A stretch of DNA of 51,124 bases from Pseudomonas atagonensis. GTDB lineage: Bacteria; Pseudomonadota; Gammaproteobacteria; Pseudomonadales; Pseudomonadaceae. This document shows positions 35,930 to 46,443 of the stretch, piece by piece. The stretch covers positions 1 through 51,124 of the forward strand of contig NZ_VXCA01000022.1 of assembly GCF_011369485.1 (NCBI RefSeq), in the 5' to 3' direction. The notes under the pieces are model-generated. The model was not told the origin of the DNA. It searched no databases and saw only the letters and a list, made by a program, of their open reading frames with translations. The position numbers and the translations under genes were made by a program. Each line of letters starts with the position of its first letter. Positions within the stretch are counted from its first letter, which is position 1.

Positions 35930-37234
35930 TTAGTTCAGGTGCTCGACGCGGATCCGTACGACCGGACCATTCACGCCGGCCAGCGCTTCGAGGGCGGCGA
36001 TCGCGTCGTTGATGCGCTGCTCGACCACGCGGTGGGTCAGCAGGATCATTGGCACCAGACCGTCGTGTTCCTCGACTTCCTTCTGCATGATCGACTCGAT
36101 GTTGATGCCGCGCTCCGAGAGGATGCTCGCCACCTGAGCCAGTACGCCCGGATGATCCTTGGCCTGAATGCGCAGGTAGTAGGCGCTTTCGCAGGCTTCG
36201 ATCGGCAGGATCGGATGGGCCGACAGCGAATCTGGCTGGAAGGCCAGGTGCGGCACGCGGTTTTCCGGGTCGGAGGTCATGGCGCGAACCACATCCACCA
36301 GATCGGCGATCACCGACGAAGCGGTCGGCTCCATGCCGGCGCCAGCGCCGTAGAACAGGGTCGAACCGGCAGCGTCACCGTTGACCATCACCGCGTTCAT
36401 CACGCCATTGACGTTGGCGATCAGGCGATCGGCCGGGATCAGCGTCGGGTGTACGCGCAGCTCGATGCCGGCGGCGGTGCTGCGTGCCACACCGAGGTGC
36501 TTGATGCGGTAGCCCAGCGCTTCGGCGTAGTTCACGTCGGCGGTGGTCAGCTTGGTGATGCCTTCGGTGTAAGCCTTGTCGAACTGCAGCGGAATGCCGA
36601 ACGCGATGGAGGCCAGAATCGTCAGCTTGTGCGCCGCGTCGATGCCTTCGACGTCGAAGGTCGGATCGGCTTCGGCATAGCCCAGCGCCTGCGCTTCGGC
36701 CAGCACGTCTTCGAAGGTACGACCCTTCTCGCGCATTTCGGTGAGGATGAAGTTACCGGTGCCGTTGATGATCCCGGCAACCCAGTTGATGCGGTTGGCG
36801 GACAGGCCTTCACGGATCGCCTTGATCACCGGAATGCCACCAGCCACCGCCGCTTCGAACGCCACGATTACGCCTTTCTCGCGTGCCTTGGCGAAAATTT
36901 CATTACCGTGAACGGCAATCAGAGCCTTGTTCGCGGTGACCACATGCTTGCCATTCTCGATGGCCTTGAGTACCAGCTCGCGGGCAACGGTGTAGCCGCC
37001 CATCAGCTCTATGACGATGTCGATCTCAGGGTTCGTGGCCACTTCGAAGACATCGTTGGTAATCGCAATACCGGTCGTCTGGAACTGAGGCTTTGGCGTG
37101 CGCATGGCAATTTGTGCCACTTCGATTCCACGCCCGGCACGACGAGCAATTTCCTCGGCGTTGCGCTGAAGTACGTTGAAGGTTCCGCCACCGACGGTCC
37201 CTAACCCACAGATGCCTACTTTGACCGGATTCAC
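35930..37234 (-). CDS. hom: homoserine dehydrogenase Hom
   Basis: 434 aa. It reduces aspartate semialdehyde to homoserine, the branch point to threonine and methionine. The nucleotide-binding motif is CGLGTVGGGTFNVL (about 9-22). The central IELMGGYTVARELVLKAIEN and KHVVTANKALIA are family fingerprints, and the catalytic segment is ADPTFDVEGIDAAHK. A C-terminal ACT domain (about 350-430; RIQAKDHPGVLAQVASILSE) should allow threonine feedback. A GC-rich hairpin with a short T tract lies just upstream at 37247-37272. Confidence 0.97.
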   Translation of the reverse strand: MNPVKVGICGLGTVGGGTFNVLQRNAEEIARRAGRGIEVAQIAMRTPKPQFQTTGIAITNDVFEVATNPEIDIVIELMGGYTVARELVLKAIENGKHVVTANKALIAVHGNEIFAKAREKGVIVAFEAAVAGGIPVIKAIREGLSANRINWVAGIINGTGNFILTEMREKGRTFEDVLAEAQALGYAEADPTFDVEGIDAAHKLTILASIAFGIPLQFDKAYTEGITKLTTADVNYAEALGYRIKHLGVARSTAAGIELRVHPTLIPADRLIANVNGVMNAVMVNGDAAGSTLFYGAGAGMEPTASSVIADLVDVVRAMTSDPENRVPHLAFQPDSLSAHPILPIEACESAYYLRIQAKDHPGVLAQVASILSERGINIESIMQKEVEEHDGLVPMILLTHRVVEQRINDAIAALEALAGVNGPVVRIRVEHLN

Positions 37235-37246
37235 TGTGAACTCCCC

Positions 37247-37272
37247 ATAAAACGGCCGACTCAGGGTCGGCC
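37247..37272 (-). terminator. hairpin between dsbC and hom
   Basis: GGCCGAC (37254-37260) / GTCGGCC (37266-37272), loop TCAGG, followed on the minus strand by GTTTTAT. It is 94 bases after the dsbC stop and 13 bases before the hom start. It could terminate dsbC or sit in the hom leader. Confidence 0.6.
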
Positions 37273-37365
37273 GGAAAACAACCGCGTGCTCGCGGCTCTC
37301 TATTAATGGCCCGGCGGTGCTGCTGCCGGACCATGATCGTCAAAGGCTGACCGTGACGATGCGAA

Positions 37366-38097
37366 TTACTTCGCGCCCAGCGCCAGTTTGGCGACTTGTG
37401 GCGCAGGCTGGTAGCCCGGAATGACTTGTCCGTCGGCCAAAACGATGGCCGGTGTGCCATTCACGCCGATCGACTGACCGAGAGCGAACTGTTTCGAAAC
37501 CGGGTTCTCGCACTTGGCGGCTTTGATTTCCTTGCCATCGACCATTTTGTCCATGGCAGCTTTCTTGTCTTTCGAGCACCACACCGCTTGCAGTTGCTCG
37601 TCACCTGGCGAGCCGAGGCCCTGACGCGGGAACGCCACGTAACGCACCTCGATGCCACGCTTGTTCAGCTCCGGCACTTCGGCGTGCAGTTTGTGGCAGT
37701 ACGGGCAGGTGGTGTCGGTGAACACGGTGATGTGCGATTTGGTTTCGCCCACAGCCGGGTAGACCACGGTTTCGGCAACCGGAATGGCGTTGATCAGTTT
37801 GGAGATGCCCAGGCGTTCGGTCTTCTCGGTCAGGTTGACCGGTTTGCCGTCCTTGAGCTGGAACAGGTAGCCCTGAACGATGTACTGGCCATCGGCGCTG
37901 GCGTAGAGGACGCGGCTGCCCTTGAGTTTGACTTCGTACATGCCCGGCAACGGGCTGGCGCTGATGCTTTCGACCGGAACCTCGAGTTCGAGTTTTTCCA
38001 GGCTTTGACGAATCGCTTTGTCGGCCGCGTCATCGGCGACGGCAAAGGTGCTGACCAACGCAATGGCTGCGGCGGCGAAAATCTGGGTCAGACGCAT
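37366..38097 (-). CDS. dsbC: periplasmic thiol:disulfide isomerase DsbC
   Basis: 243 aa; corrects non-native disulfides in the periplasm and is kept reduced by DsbD. ATG 38097 has CAGGAG five bases upstream; the frame extending to 38184 is not needed. Signal peptide RLTQIFAAAAIALVSTFAVA, then a dimerisation domain (about 22-75). The thioredoxin-like domain carries the active site FTDTTCPYCHKLH and the cis-proline loop GVNGTPAIVLADG. A further cysteine pair (VWCSKDKKA ... AAKCENP) matches the structural disulfide of DsbC. Confidence 0.96.
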   Translation of the reverse strand: MRLTQIFAAAAIALVSTFAVADDAADKAIRQSLEKLELEVPVESISASPLPGMYEVKLKGSRVLYASADGQYIVQGYLFQLKDGKPVNLTEKTERLGISKLINAIPVAETVVYPAVGETKSHITVFTDTTCPYCHKLHAEVPELNKRGIEVRYVAFPRQGLGSPGDEQLQAVWCSKDKKAAMDKMVDGKEIKAAKCENPVSKQFALGQSIGVNGTPAIVLADGQVIPGYQPAPQVAKLALGAK

Positions 38098-38417
38098 GAT
38101 AACTCCTGAAGGCGGACAAATGGATCGGTCAGAACGCCCGTGCCGGAACACCGGGTCATAACCGTCCATCGTGCAAACCGGCAAAGCCTAACACATAAGA
38201 ACACGGTGGCCGAATGCGCCTGATACAAGACACTCAGACCAACTGACACACATTATTGTGGCGAGGGGATTTATCCCCGTTGGGTAGCGAAGCAGCCCCA
38301 AAAACATCCACTGCGAGTTACCAGGAAAAACGAGCCAGCCGGATTAGCGACTGCTGCGCAGTCGGACGGGAATAAATTCCCTCGCCACAGATCAGTATTC
38401 CAACATTGGTGGATGTT
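38098..38417. other. dsbC-xerD gap with a large inverted repeat
   Basis: No gene is supported in this gap. Arms TGTGGCGAGGGGATTTATCC at 38257 onward and its near-complement ending at 38390 (AATAAATTCCCTCGCCACA) form a roughly 130-base inverted repeat, with smaller inner motifs GGTAGCGAAGCAGCCCC and ATTAGCGACTGCTGCGCAGT. This is a dispersed Pseudomonas repeat, a compound form of the one at 22778. Confidence 0.75.
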
Positions 38418-39314
38418 TTAGCCACGCGGATGATGTTTGGCATGCAGATCCTGCAAGCGGGCGCGGGCGACGTGGGTGTAAATCTGCGTGGTCGACAAGT
38501 CACTGTGCCCGAGCAGCATCTGCACCACGCGCAAGTCCGCGCCGTGGTTGAGCAGGTGCGTGGCAAACGCATGGCGCAGGGTATGCGGCGACAGCGATTT
38601 GCCGATCCCGGCGACCTTGGCCTGATGCTTGATACGGTGCCAGAACGTCTGGCGCGTCATCTGCTCGCCGCGCTGGCTGGGAAACAGCACATCGCTGGGC
38701 CGCCCGCCGAGCAGTTCGCTGCGACCATCGCGCATATAACGCTCGACCCAGACAATCGCCTCCTCGCCCATCGGCACCAGGCGCTCTTTGCTGCCCTTGC
38801 CCATCACCCGCAATACGCCCTGACGCAGGTTGACCTGTTCCAGGGTCAGGCTGATCAGTTCGGTCACCCGCAGGCCGCAGGCATAAAGGACTTCGAGCAT
38901 GGCGCGGTCACGCTGGCCGATGGATTCGCTCAGATCGGGCGCCTTCAGCAAGGCTTCGACGTCGGCTTCCGACAGGGATTTGGGCAATGGCCTACCCAAC
39001 TGCGGCATGTCGACACGCAAGGTCGGATCGACGCTGATGAGCTTTTCACGCAGCAGATAACGATAAAAGCCACGCACACCGGAGAGAAATCTCGCGGTGG
39101 AGCGCGGCTTGTAGTTCTGTTCCAGCCGCCAGGCCAGGTGATCGAGAATCAGCTCACGTCCGGCGTTGGCCAGCTCGAGGTTTTTCTCCTGCAACCAGCC
39201 ATTGAACAGGGCCAGATCGCTGCGATAAGCGTCGCGGGTGTTGTCGGACAGGCCTTTTTCCAGCCACAGGGCGTCGAGAAATTGGTCAATCAGCGGGTGG
39301 TCGATGGCAGGCAT
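38418..39314 (-). CDS. xerD: site-specific tyrosine recombinase XerD
   Basis: 298 aa; with XerC it resolves chromosome dimers at dif under FtsK control. An N-terminal SAM-like domain (about 5-90) includes NTRDAYRSDLALFNGWL. The catalytic residues are visible: Arg in YACGLRVTELISL, Lys in GKGSKERLVPMG, His-x-x-Arg in SPHTLRHAFATHLL, His in LLGHSDLSTTQ, and the nucleophile Tyr in IYTHVAR. It is divergent from the antiporter gene. Placement beside dsbC matches other pseudomonads. Confidence 0.97.
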   Translation of the reverse strand: MPAIDHPLIDQFLDALWLEKGLSDNTRDAYRSDLALFNGWLQEKNLELANAGRELILDHLAWRLEQNYKPRSTARFLSGVRGFYRYLLREKLISVDPTLRVDMPQLGRPLPKSLSEADVEALLKAPDLSESIGQRDRAMLEVLYACGLRVTELISLTLEQVNLRQGVLRVMGKGSKERLVPMGEEAIVWVERYMRDGRSELLGGRPSDVLFPSQRGEQMTRQTFWHRIKHQAKVAGIGKSLSPHTLRHAFATHLLNHGADLRVVQMLLGHSDLSTTQIYTHVARARLQDLHAKHHPRG

Positions 39315-39422
39315 GGGCGCTCAAGACACGCAGGCGCAGGCACTGCGTACAAATAAAGAGTGAACGGTTGAAATCGCCGCTAGTCTTTCATAGCCCGCTA
39401 TTTCAAGGAACAGGGAGCATCA

Positions 39423-41228
39423 ATGAACGAGCAGCAAATTCTATTGGCCTTTGGCGGGATCGGCGCGGCGGCGCTGGGTTGTCAGTGGCTGGCCTGGCGC
39501 CTGAAGCTGCCGGCGATTTTGTTTTTGTTGCTGACTGGCATTCTGGTCGGCCCGGTACTGGGCTGGCTCGATCCGCAGGAAATGTTCGGGCCGCTGCTGA
39601 TGCCGCTGGTGTCGTTGGCGGTGGCGCTGATTCTGTTCGAAGGCAGCATGACGCTGCACCTCTCGGAATGGCGCGAGATTGGAAGCGTGGTGCATCGATT
39701 GGTGACCGTCGGCGCGATTTCCACCTGGATCGTCATCGCGGTCGCGACGCACTTTCTGCTGGGCTTCGACTGGATGCTAGCCATCCTGTTCGGCAGCCTG
39801 ACGCTGGTCACCGGCCCGACGGTGATTGTGCCGATGCTGCGGGTGGTGCGCCCCAAGGCGTCGATTGCCAACATCCTGCGCTGGGAAGGCATCGTCATCG
39901 ATCCGATCGGCGCGCTGCTCGCGGTGGTGGTTTACAGCTTCATCATCGCCAGCGCCGAAGGGCATGGCCTCAAACAGAGCCTGTTGACCTTTGGCGGTGT
40001 GATTCTGTGCGGCAGCGTCTTCGGCATCGCCGGCGGCTGGTTGCTCGGCACGATCATCCGTCGCCAGTGGTTGCCGGAATACCTGCATAACCTCGCCTCG
40101 CTGGCGGCAGTGCTGGGGATTTTCATCGCGGCCAACGAAGTCATGCACGAGTCGGGCCTGCTGGCAGTGACGCTGATGGGCATGTGGCTGGCCAACATGA
40201 AAGGCGTGGACGTGCGGCACATCCTGCACTTCAAGGAAAACCTCAGCGTCCTGCTGATCTCTGGCCTGTTCATTCTGCTGGCAGCTCGCCTGGACTTGAA
40301 CGCCTTGATTGGCCTTGGCCCGCTGGTGCTGATTTTGCTGCTGGTGATTCAACTGATCGCCCGGCCGCTGAACGTCTTGCTGAGCACCGCCGGCTCCAGT
40401 CTGAACTGGCGCGAGCGCGCCCTGTTGTGCTGGATCGCGCCGCGCGGGATCGTCGCGGCGGCGGTTTCGGCGATTTTTGCCATTCGTCTGGATGAAGCAG
40501 GTCACGAAGGCGCCCTGCTGCTGGTGCCGCTGACCTTCGCCGTGATTATCGGCACCGTGGTGCTGCAAAGCGCCACCGCGCGGCCATTGGCGCGCATGCT
40601 CAATGTCGCTGAACCCGCGCCCAGCGGCTTCCTGATTGTTGGTGCCAATGGCCCGGCGCGCCTGCTCGGCAAATCATTGCAGCAACTCGGCAGTCGGGTA
40701 TTACTCACCGATTCGAGCTGGGAAAACATTCGGGCGGCGCGCATGGAAGGCTTGCCGACGTACTTCGGCAACCCGGCCTCGCAGCATGCCGATGCGCATC
40801 TGGATCTGGTCGGTTTGGGGCATTTGCTGGCGCTGTCGCCGTCGGGTGAACTCAACACGCTGGCGGCGATGCGCTTTCGCCATGACTTCGGCCATCAGCG
40901 CCTGTTCGGCCTGGCCAGCGGCCAGGAAAGTCGACGCAGCGACAAACATCGCGCCAGCCTCGAACATCGTGGCAATCAACTGGGTAGCGAAGCGTTCACC
41001 TATACGAAGCTGGCCAGCCAGATGGGACAGGGGGCCGAGTTGTACAGCACAACGTTGACGGATGGTTTTGGCTGGGAGGATTACCAGGCGCTGCATGGCA
41101 ATCGGGCGACCCTGCTGTTCATGCGCGATGACAGTGACTGGGTGCACGTGGTGACGCCGGAGACGGCGCTGAAGCCGGCGTCGGGTTGGACGTTGCTCGC
41201 TTTGATTCAGCCTGAGAGCAGCGCCTGA
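39423..41228 (+). CDS. cation:proton antiporter (CPA1/NhaP-like) with C-terminal cytoplasmic domain
   Basis: 601 aa. About 12 transmembrane helices fill residues 1-390, with the transport-core segments LLLTGILVGPVLGWLDP, LTLVTGPTVIVPMLRVVRP and ALLCWIAPRGIVAAAVSAIF. The C-terminal 200 residues are soluble. They begin SGFLIVGANGPARLLGKSLQ, a Rossmann-like TrkA-N-type start, followed by VLLTDSSWENIRAARMEGLP, so nucleotide control of transport is possible. Probably exchanges Na+ or K+ for H+. GGGAGCATCA lies ahead of the ATG. It is the conserved neighbour of xerD in pseudomonads. Confidence 0.9.
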   Translation: MNEQQILLAFGGIGAAALGCQWLAWRLKLPAILFLLLTGILVGPVLGWLDPQEMFGPLLMPLVSLAVALILFEGSMTLHLSEWREIGSVVHRLVTVGAISTWIVIAVATHFLLGFDWMLAILFGSLTLVTGPTVIVPMLRVVRPKASIANILRWEGIVIDPIGALLAVVVYSFIIASAEGHGLKQSLLTFGGVILCGSVFGIAGGWLLGTIIRRQWLPEYLHNLASLAAVLGIFIAANEVMHESGLLAVTLMGMWLANMKGVDVRHILHFKENLSVLLISGLFILLAARLDLNALIGLGPLVLILLLVIQLIARPLNVLLSTAGSSLNWRERALLCWIAPRGIVAAAVSAIFAIRLDEAGHEGALLLVPLTFAVIIGTVVLQSATARPLARMLNVAEPAPSGFLIVGANGPARLLGKSLQQLGSRVLLTDSSWENIRAARMEGLPTYFGNPASQHADAHLDLVGLGHLLALSPSGELNTLAAMRFRHDFGHQRLFGLASGQESRRSDKHRASLEHRGNQLGSEAFTYTKLASQMGQGAELYSTTLTDGFGWEDYQALHGNRATLLFMRDDSDWVHVVTPETALKPASGWTLLALIQPESSA

Positions 41229-41237
41229 TCTGACGCC

Positions 41238-41326
41238 TTCGCGAGCAAGCCCGCTCCCACAGATTCTGTGCCCGACACAATTTTTGTGATCGACACGCCC
41301 GCTGTGGGAGCGGGCTTGCACGCGAA
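41238..41326. repeat. inverted pair of REP elements (antiporter-thioesterase gap)
   Basis: TTCGCGAGCAAGCCCGCTCC (plus CAC) at 41238-41260 and its near-complement at 41304-41326, the latter with one changed base (GCACGCGAA). It lies between convergent genes. Confidence 0.87.
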
Positions 41327-41346
41327 TGGCACGACTCGGGATCAAA

Positions 41347-41760
41347 TCAGACAGCAAAGCCCGGCAGCACCGGCACAGGTCGCTTGTCGTCATCAATGGC
41401 AACAAAGCTGAACTGACCGTGGATCGCCTTTTCGCGCCCATCACAGCTCATGCTTTCAACAAACACTTCCACCTCGACCTTGAGGCTGGTGTTACCGACC
41501 TTGATCACCTTTCCCACCAGCTCGACGATCGAGCCGGCCGGGATCGCGTGGTTGAAGTCGATGCGATCAGTCGACACAGTCACCAGCGGCAAACGGCAAA
41601 AACGCGTGGCGGTGATGAACGACACTTCGTCCATCCACGCCAGCGCAGTGCCGCCGAAGAGGGTGTTGTGGTGATTGGTGGTTGGCGGGAAGACGGCTTT
41701 GGTTACGCGGGTCACCGAGAGTTCGGTGCGGCGCTGGATTTCCTGGTCACGAGTGGTCAT
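41347..41760 (-). CDS. acyl-CoA thioesterase (hotdog fold, YciA-like)
   Basis: 137 aa from ATG 41760; the open frame running to 41931 crosses the rplS terminator and is not credible. It hydrolyses acyl-CoA thioesters. The hotdog signature is clear: TNHHNTLFGGTALAWMDEVS (about 25-44) with the catalytic-site Asp/Glu, then RIDFNHAIPAGSIVELVGKV. The C-terminus is short, as in YciA-type enzymes. Substrate chain length is unknown. It is separated from rplS by the latter's terminator. Confidence 0.9.
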   Translation of the reverse strand: MTTRDQEIQRRTELSVTRVTKAVFPPTTNHHNTLFGGTALAWMDEVSFITATRFCRLPLVTVSTDRIDFNHAIPAGSIVELVGKVIKVGNTSLKVEVEVFVESMSCDGREKAIHGQFSFVAIDDDKRPVPVLPGFAV

Positions 41761-41805
41761 GGATCTGGCCTGAAACAAAAATGCTGTGGATAAATTGCAG
41801 GCAAC

Positions 41806-41833
41806 AAAAAAGCAGCCCGTAGGCTGCTTTTTT
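41806..41833 (-). terminator. intrinsic terminator of the rpsP-rimM-trmD-rplS operon
   Basis: AAAAAAGCAGCC / GGCTGCTTTTTT with a CGTA loop; strong stem and T tract, about 20 bases after the rplS stop. Symmetric, so active in both directions. Confidence 0.92.
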
Positions 41834-41851
41834 CTGCATCGGAAGCTGGAC

Positions 41852-42202
41852 TTAAGCCAGTTTTTCCTTGATGCGAGCTGCTTTACCCGACAGGTCGCGC
41901 AGGTAGTACAGCTTGGCTTTACGTACGTCACCGCGACGTTTAACAGCCATGCTGTCGATCTGCGGAGAGTAGGTCTGGAAAGTACGTTCTACGCCAACAC
42001 CGTTGGAGATTTTACGAACGGTGAACGCACTGTTCACGCCGCGGTTACGCTTGGCGATTACAACGCCTTCGAACGCTTGCAGACGGGAACGATCGCCTTC
42101 CTTCACTTTCACCTGAACGACGATGGTGTCGCCCGGGGCAAAGGTAGGGATTTCTTTGGTCATCTGCTCTGCTTCGAGTGCAAGGATGATTTTGTTGGTC
42201 AT
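41852..42202 (-). CDS. rplS: 50S ribosomal protein L19
   Basis: 116 aa; lies at the 30S-50S interface. Typical sequence includes [40 protein letters not shown] and [18 protein letters not shown] strong TAGGAG ribosome site precedes the ATG. Last gene of the rpsP operon, 45 bases behind trmD. Confidence 0.98.
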
Positions 42203-42247
42203 GCTGTGCTCCTAAGGTAAATCAACTGATCTACCATCGATACGTTG

Positions 42248-43000
42248 TTAACTATCGTCCCGCTCGCGGATGTATTCCTCGAGCAGCTTCTTCTCTTCTC
42301 CAGAAAGCGAGCGGCTTTCCAGAAGATCGGCGCGTCGTTCATAGGTCCTACCAAGGGACTGCTGTAAACGCCAACGCCGGATATGCGCGTGATTGCCACT
42401 CAGCAACACGTCGGGAACACGCTGATCCGCATACACCTCAGGTCGGGTATAGTGCGGGCAATCCAGCAGACCATCCGTAAAGGAATCTTCCTCAGCGGAA
42501 TCCGCATGCCCTAAAGCTCCGGGCAGCAGTCGTGTAACCGCATCGATCATGACCATGGCCGGCAGCTCGCCGCCAGACAACACATAGTCACCAATCGACC
42601 ACTCTTCATCGACATGAGCCTCAATAAAACGCTCGTCAATGCCTTCATAGCGACCGGCAATCAGGATCAATGCATCCGATTTCGCCAGTTCGCGTACCGC
42701 CGACTGAGTCAGCTGACGGCCTTGGGGGGACAGGTAAATCACCTTCGCCGCCTCCCCGGCTGCTGCCTTGGCCTGAACCAGAGCATCTTCCAGGGGTTTG
42801 ATCTTCATCACCATGCCCGGACCACCGCCAAACGGGCGATCGTCCACAGTGTGATGCCGATCCGTCGTGTAATCCCGCGGATTCCAACAGGTCAGCTGCA
42901 AGAGCCCCTGTTTGACCGCTCGACTGGTAATGCCGTATTCACTGATGGCCGAGAACATCTCGGGGAACAACGTTATGACGTCTACGCGCAGGCTGGCCAT
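42248..43000 (-). CDS. trmD: tRNA (guanine37-N1)-methyltransferase TrmD
   Basis: 250 aa SAM-dependent enzyme making m1G37 in tRNAs, which prevents +1 frameshifting. Trefoil-knot SPOUT motifs are visible: [38 protein letters not shown] (SAM loop) and [20 protein letters not shown]. The C-terminal domain carries [16 protein letters not shown]. It begins three bases after the rimM stop, so coupling is tight. Confidence 0.98.
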
Positions 43001-43003
43001 TGC

Positions 43004-43540
43004 TTAGAAGTCCGCATCCCATTCCACCCGCATCACGCCAGCTTCCAGGTCGATTGCCAGCACGCATTGCTCCGTATAGGGCAACAACCGCTCGCGATCA
43101 TCCAGGCTGCCCGCGCAGGGCTTGACCACCAATACATCGTTCGCGCCGGTCTCCAACAGGTGATCAACCTTGCCGAACAATTGCTCGTCCTGGTTGATGA
43201 CGCTCAGACCCTGCAACTGGTACCAGTAGTACTCGTCGCCTGTCAGGTTGGGCAAAAGGCTTCGAGAGATGCAAATCTCATAACCGCTCAGAAGACGCGC
43301 TTCATCACGATCATCGAGGCCTTTGAGCTTGGCAACCAGATCCTTTTGAGTGGATCGGCCGCTGACCAGCTCGACCTGCTTGACCACGCCTTCGCGCCGA
43401 AGCGTCCAGTTGCGGTAATCCAACAGGTTTTCAATCGGATCGGTAAAGGAAAAGACCTTCACCTCGCCGCGAACGCCGTGAACCGAAAAAATCTTGCCGA
43501 CAACGATCAGGTCATCAGCTTTTTCTGGCGTCGCGCTCAT
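43004..43540 (-). CDS. rimM: 16S rRNA processing protein RimM
   Basis: 178 aa; helps 30S head assembly through binding S19. The N-terminal beta-barrel has VGKIFSVHGVRGEVKVFSFT, and the C-terminal PRC-barrel part has GDEYYWYQLQGLSVIN and LLPYTEQCVLAIDLEAGVM. It lies five bases after rpsP in the standard operon order. Confidence 0.97.
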   Translation of the reverse strand: MSATPEKADDLIVVGKIFSVHGVRGEVKVFSFTDPIENLLDYRNWTLRREGVVKQVELVSGRSTQKDLVAKLKGLDDRDEARLLSGYEICISRSLLPNLTGDEYYWYQLQGLSVINQDEQLFGKVDHLLETGANDVLVVKPCAGSLDDRERLLPYTEQCVLAIDLEAGVMRVEWDADF

Positions 43541-43545
43541 ACTGC

Positions 43546-43797
43546 TCAGGCTGCAGCCTTGGCAGATTCCTTCAGCAACTGAGCAACACGCTCAGAAGGC
43601 TGTGCACCAACGCTCAGCCAGTAGGCAACGCGCTCTTGGTTCACGGACAGACGGATTTCCTGACCACGGGCAACAGGGTTGAAGAAGCCAACCTGTTCTT
43701 TGTGGGAGCCGTCACGCGGGTTACGCGAGTCGGTTACGGTCAGGTGGTAAAACGGGCGCTTTTTGGAGCCGCCAAGGGCAAGACGGATTGTTAGCAT
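43546..43797 (-). CDS. rpsP: 30S ribosomal protein S16
   Basis: 83 aa; an early assembly protein of the 30S subunit. The start [20 protein letters not shown] and the following [20 protein letters not shown] are diagnostic. First gene of the rpsP-rimM-trmD-rplS operon, with a promoter candidate about 75-100 bases upstream. Confidence 0.98.
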   Translation of the reverse strand: MLTIRLALGGSKKRPFYHLTVTDSRNPRDGSHKEQVGFFNPVARGQEIRLSVNQERVAYWLSVGAQPSERVAQLLKESAKAAA

Positions 43798-43869
43798 GTG
43801 AACATCGTTCCTGTAGTCGGTGCTGCAAATCTAAATGCACAGCGGGCATGGGTGCCCGAAAGGCCGCAT

Positions 43870-43897
43870 ATTCTAAGGAATATCCGGACTTTTGCAA
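43870..43897 (-). promoter_or_regulatory. candidate sigma-70 promoter of the rpsP operon
   Basis: On the minus strand, TTGCAA (43897-43892) and TAGAAT (43875-43870) are 16 bases apart, a close match to the consensus, in the AT-rich stretch before rpsP. It leaves a leader of roughly 65 bases. Confidence 0.6.
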
Positions 43898-44046
43898 ATG
43901 ACTTTTTCCGGCGCCCATGGCATGCCGTGCGGATTTGCATATAGAGCCGTCGATGAAAACGGCCGGTCAGCTCCCGCCGAGTGCGGGTTTGCTGTTGAAC
44001 CCGCATCCTTGCGGGGCCTGTGCCGGTGCGACGACCGGCCAGTTTT

Positions 44047-45423
<1,377 letters not shown>

Positions 45424-45618
45424 TGCGCGATCCTTTCAGGCCCTGTGTAGACCGGGATAATGGCGGCCCAGACCGGAATCAACATGTGCTCGGCGAGCCT
45501 GCGGCGTGGGCAGGTCGCGGATTATAGCGAAGACTGCGTCGGGCGGACACCTCGCACTTTCGTGCTGTGACGGTTCTATGCCAAACTCAGCCCCTTTCGG
45601 GCTTGCCTAACAGGATTT

Positions 45619-46431
45619 ATGCTCCCCTTGTCACCCAGTTTGCTGACCACTCTCGCCGCCGCCCTTCTATATGCCGCTGCGACTCTTTATCAAGGCACTC
45701 GTCTGGCCACCGGCGCCAAGGCGAACAAGCGCCTGCTGGTTACGCTCGGCATTCTCGCCGTGGTGGCCCACAGCGCCAGCCTGCTCACGCATTTGCTGAC
45801 CCCGATCGGTCTGGGCCTGGACTTCTTCAGCGCCTCAAGCCTGATTGCGGCGGCAGTGATTGCCCTGACACTGATCGCCTGCTCGCGGATTCCGGTGGAA
45901 AACCTGCTGGTGCTACTGTTTCCGCTGGGAGCGATCACGGTCTTGCTGGCGCAGTTCGCGCCGACCGGTACGGTGCAGATCATTGATGAAGAGCCGGGCA
46001 TCCTCGCTCACATCTTATTGTCGATCCTCGCCTACGGCATGTTCACCATCGCGGTGTTCCAGGCCTTGCTGCTACTGGTGCAAGACCACCAGCTCAAGCA
46101 CAAGCACCCGTCCGGCCTGATCAAGAACTTCCCTCCGCTGCAAACCATGGAAAGCCTGCTGTTCGGCTTCCTCTGGGCCGGCTGGACGCTGCTGTCGCTG
46201 TCGCTGATTTCCGGCTGGCTGTTCGTCGAGAACCTGTTTGCTCAACATCTGGTGCACAAAACCCTGCTGGCCTGCCTGGCCTGGGTGGTGTTCAGTGTGC
46301 TGTTGTGGGGTCGCAATCGTCTTGGCTGGCGCGGCCACAAGGCAATTCGCTGGACCCTCGCCGGTTTCTGCCTGCTGATGCTGGCGTATTTCGGCAGCAA
46401 GCTGGTTCGTGAATACATCCTGCACATCTGA
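45619..46431 (+). CDS. CcsA/YpjD-like inner-membrane protein
   Basis: 270 aa with about eight transmembrane helices, for example SLLTTLAAALLYAAATLYQG and LLGFLWAGWTLLSLSL-like segments (FGFLWAGWTLLSLSLISGWL). It belongs to the cytochrome c assembly (CcsA/CcmC) superfamily. The family's tryptophan-rich region is only partly kept (WAGWTLLSLSLISGW), so heme handling is unproven. Conserved neighbour of ffh and the CorC-type gene in pseudomonads. The next gene starts 12 bases later, so the pair is an operon. Confidence 0.88.
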   Translation: MLPLSPSLLTTLAAALLYAAATLYQGTRLATGAKANKRLLVTLGILAVVAHSASLLTHLLTPIGLGLDFFSASSLIAAAVIALTLIACSRIPVENLLVLLFPLGAITVLLAQFAPTGTVQIIDEEPGILAHILLSILAYGMFTIAVFQALLLLVQDHQLKHKHPSGLIKNFPPLQTMESLLFGFLWAGWTLLSLSLISGWLFVENLFAQHLVHKTLLACLAWVVFSVLLWGRNRLGWRGHKAIRWTLAGFCLLMLAYFGSKLVREYILHI

Positions 46432-46443
46432 CGGGCGGCATAA